Below are positions 21,636-21,636 of a stretch of 21,636 nt of DNA, piece by piece. This stretch comes from Micromonosporaceae bacterium (lineage in GTDB: Bacteria > Actinomycetota > Actinomycetes > Mycobacteriales > Micromonosporaceae). Under the pieces are notes generated by a model. That model had not been told where the DNA came from. It worked only from the letters and a program-made list of their open reading frames with translations, and did not search any database. The stretch is taken from assembly GCA_019689695.1 (NCBI GenBank), contig JADGHA010000014.1:1-21636 (forward strand). The letters run 5' to 3'. Position numbers and translations under genes: made by a program. Numbering within the stretch: the first letter of the stretch is position 1; each line of letters opens with the position of its first letter.

Positions 21636-21636
21636 C

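Noticed and set aside
1..21636. CRISPR arrays, insertion sequences, integrase or attachment sites
   Set aside because: No regularly spaced repeats, transposase motifs or tRNA-flanked direct repeats were found.

Overview
This is about 21.6 kb of very GC-rich DNA with many GTG starts, strong third-position GC bias and typical actinobacterial families (ArsM, LtrA, DUF2795, a CE15-CBM2 secreted esterase, a DUF2089/SHOCT-like operon). It suggests a filamentous soil actinomycete, most likely of the Micromonosporaceae, though the sequence cannot settle the genus. I support 26 coding regions. I saw no rRNA, tRNA, CRISPR array, insertion sequence or integrase. The layout is short operons that switch strand often, typical of a chromosome-arm accessory region and not of one biosynthetic cluster.

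Region 1 (52-4588, all minus): a non-heme chloroperoxidase-like alpha/beta hydrolase; two overlapping LuxR-type regulators, the upstream one lacking its N-terminal third; a PhzF-family protein whose 5' end looks frameshifted; and a secreted HNH nuclease lipoprotein coupled by ATGA to an acidic 84-residue orphan. Region 2 (4651-8252): arsM behind two copies of a 22-bp operator-like repeat; a DUF2795 gene followed in the same frame by a Ca2+/H+ antiporter; a lipoprotein hydrolase with a probable leaderless promoter; and a MmcQ/YjbR protein. Region 3 (8309-12849): a DinB/DUF664 protein divergent from a dienelactone-hydrolase-like enzyme, a LtrA membrane protein, and an AraC regulator followed by a SAM methyltransferase.

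Region 4 (12932-18194): a secreted glucuronoyl esterase with a cellulose-binding module, a GNAT acetyltransferase, and a detoxification module in which a TetR gene diverges from a WrbA-type quinone reductase coupled by ATGA to a 14-TM MFS exporter, with a dyad in the shared promoter. Region 5 (18195-21636): a gene-poor stretch ending in an unusually AT-rich promoter, a compact DUF2089 / membrane protein / SHOCT-like operon, a homopolymer C tract, and a divergent methionyl-tRNA synthetase with the tail of another gene upstream.

The best candidates for little-described biology are the DUF2089-TM-SHOCT operon with its heptamer-repeat promoter, the divergent MetRS, the HNH nuclease with its coupled acidic partner, and the duplicated arsM operator. 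All functions are read from motifs and gene order; no database search was possible.
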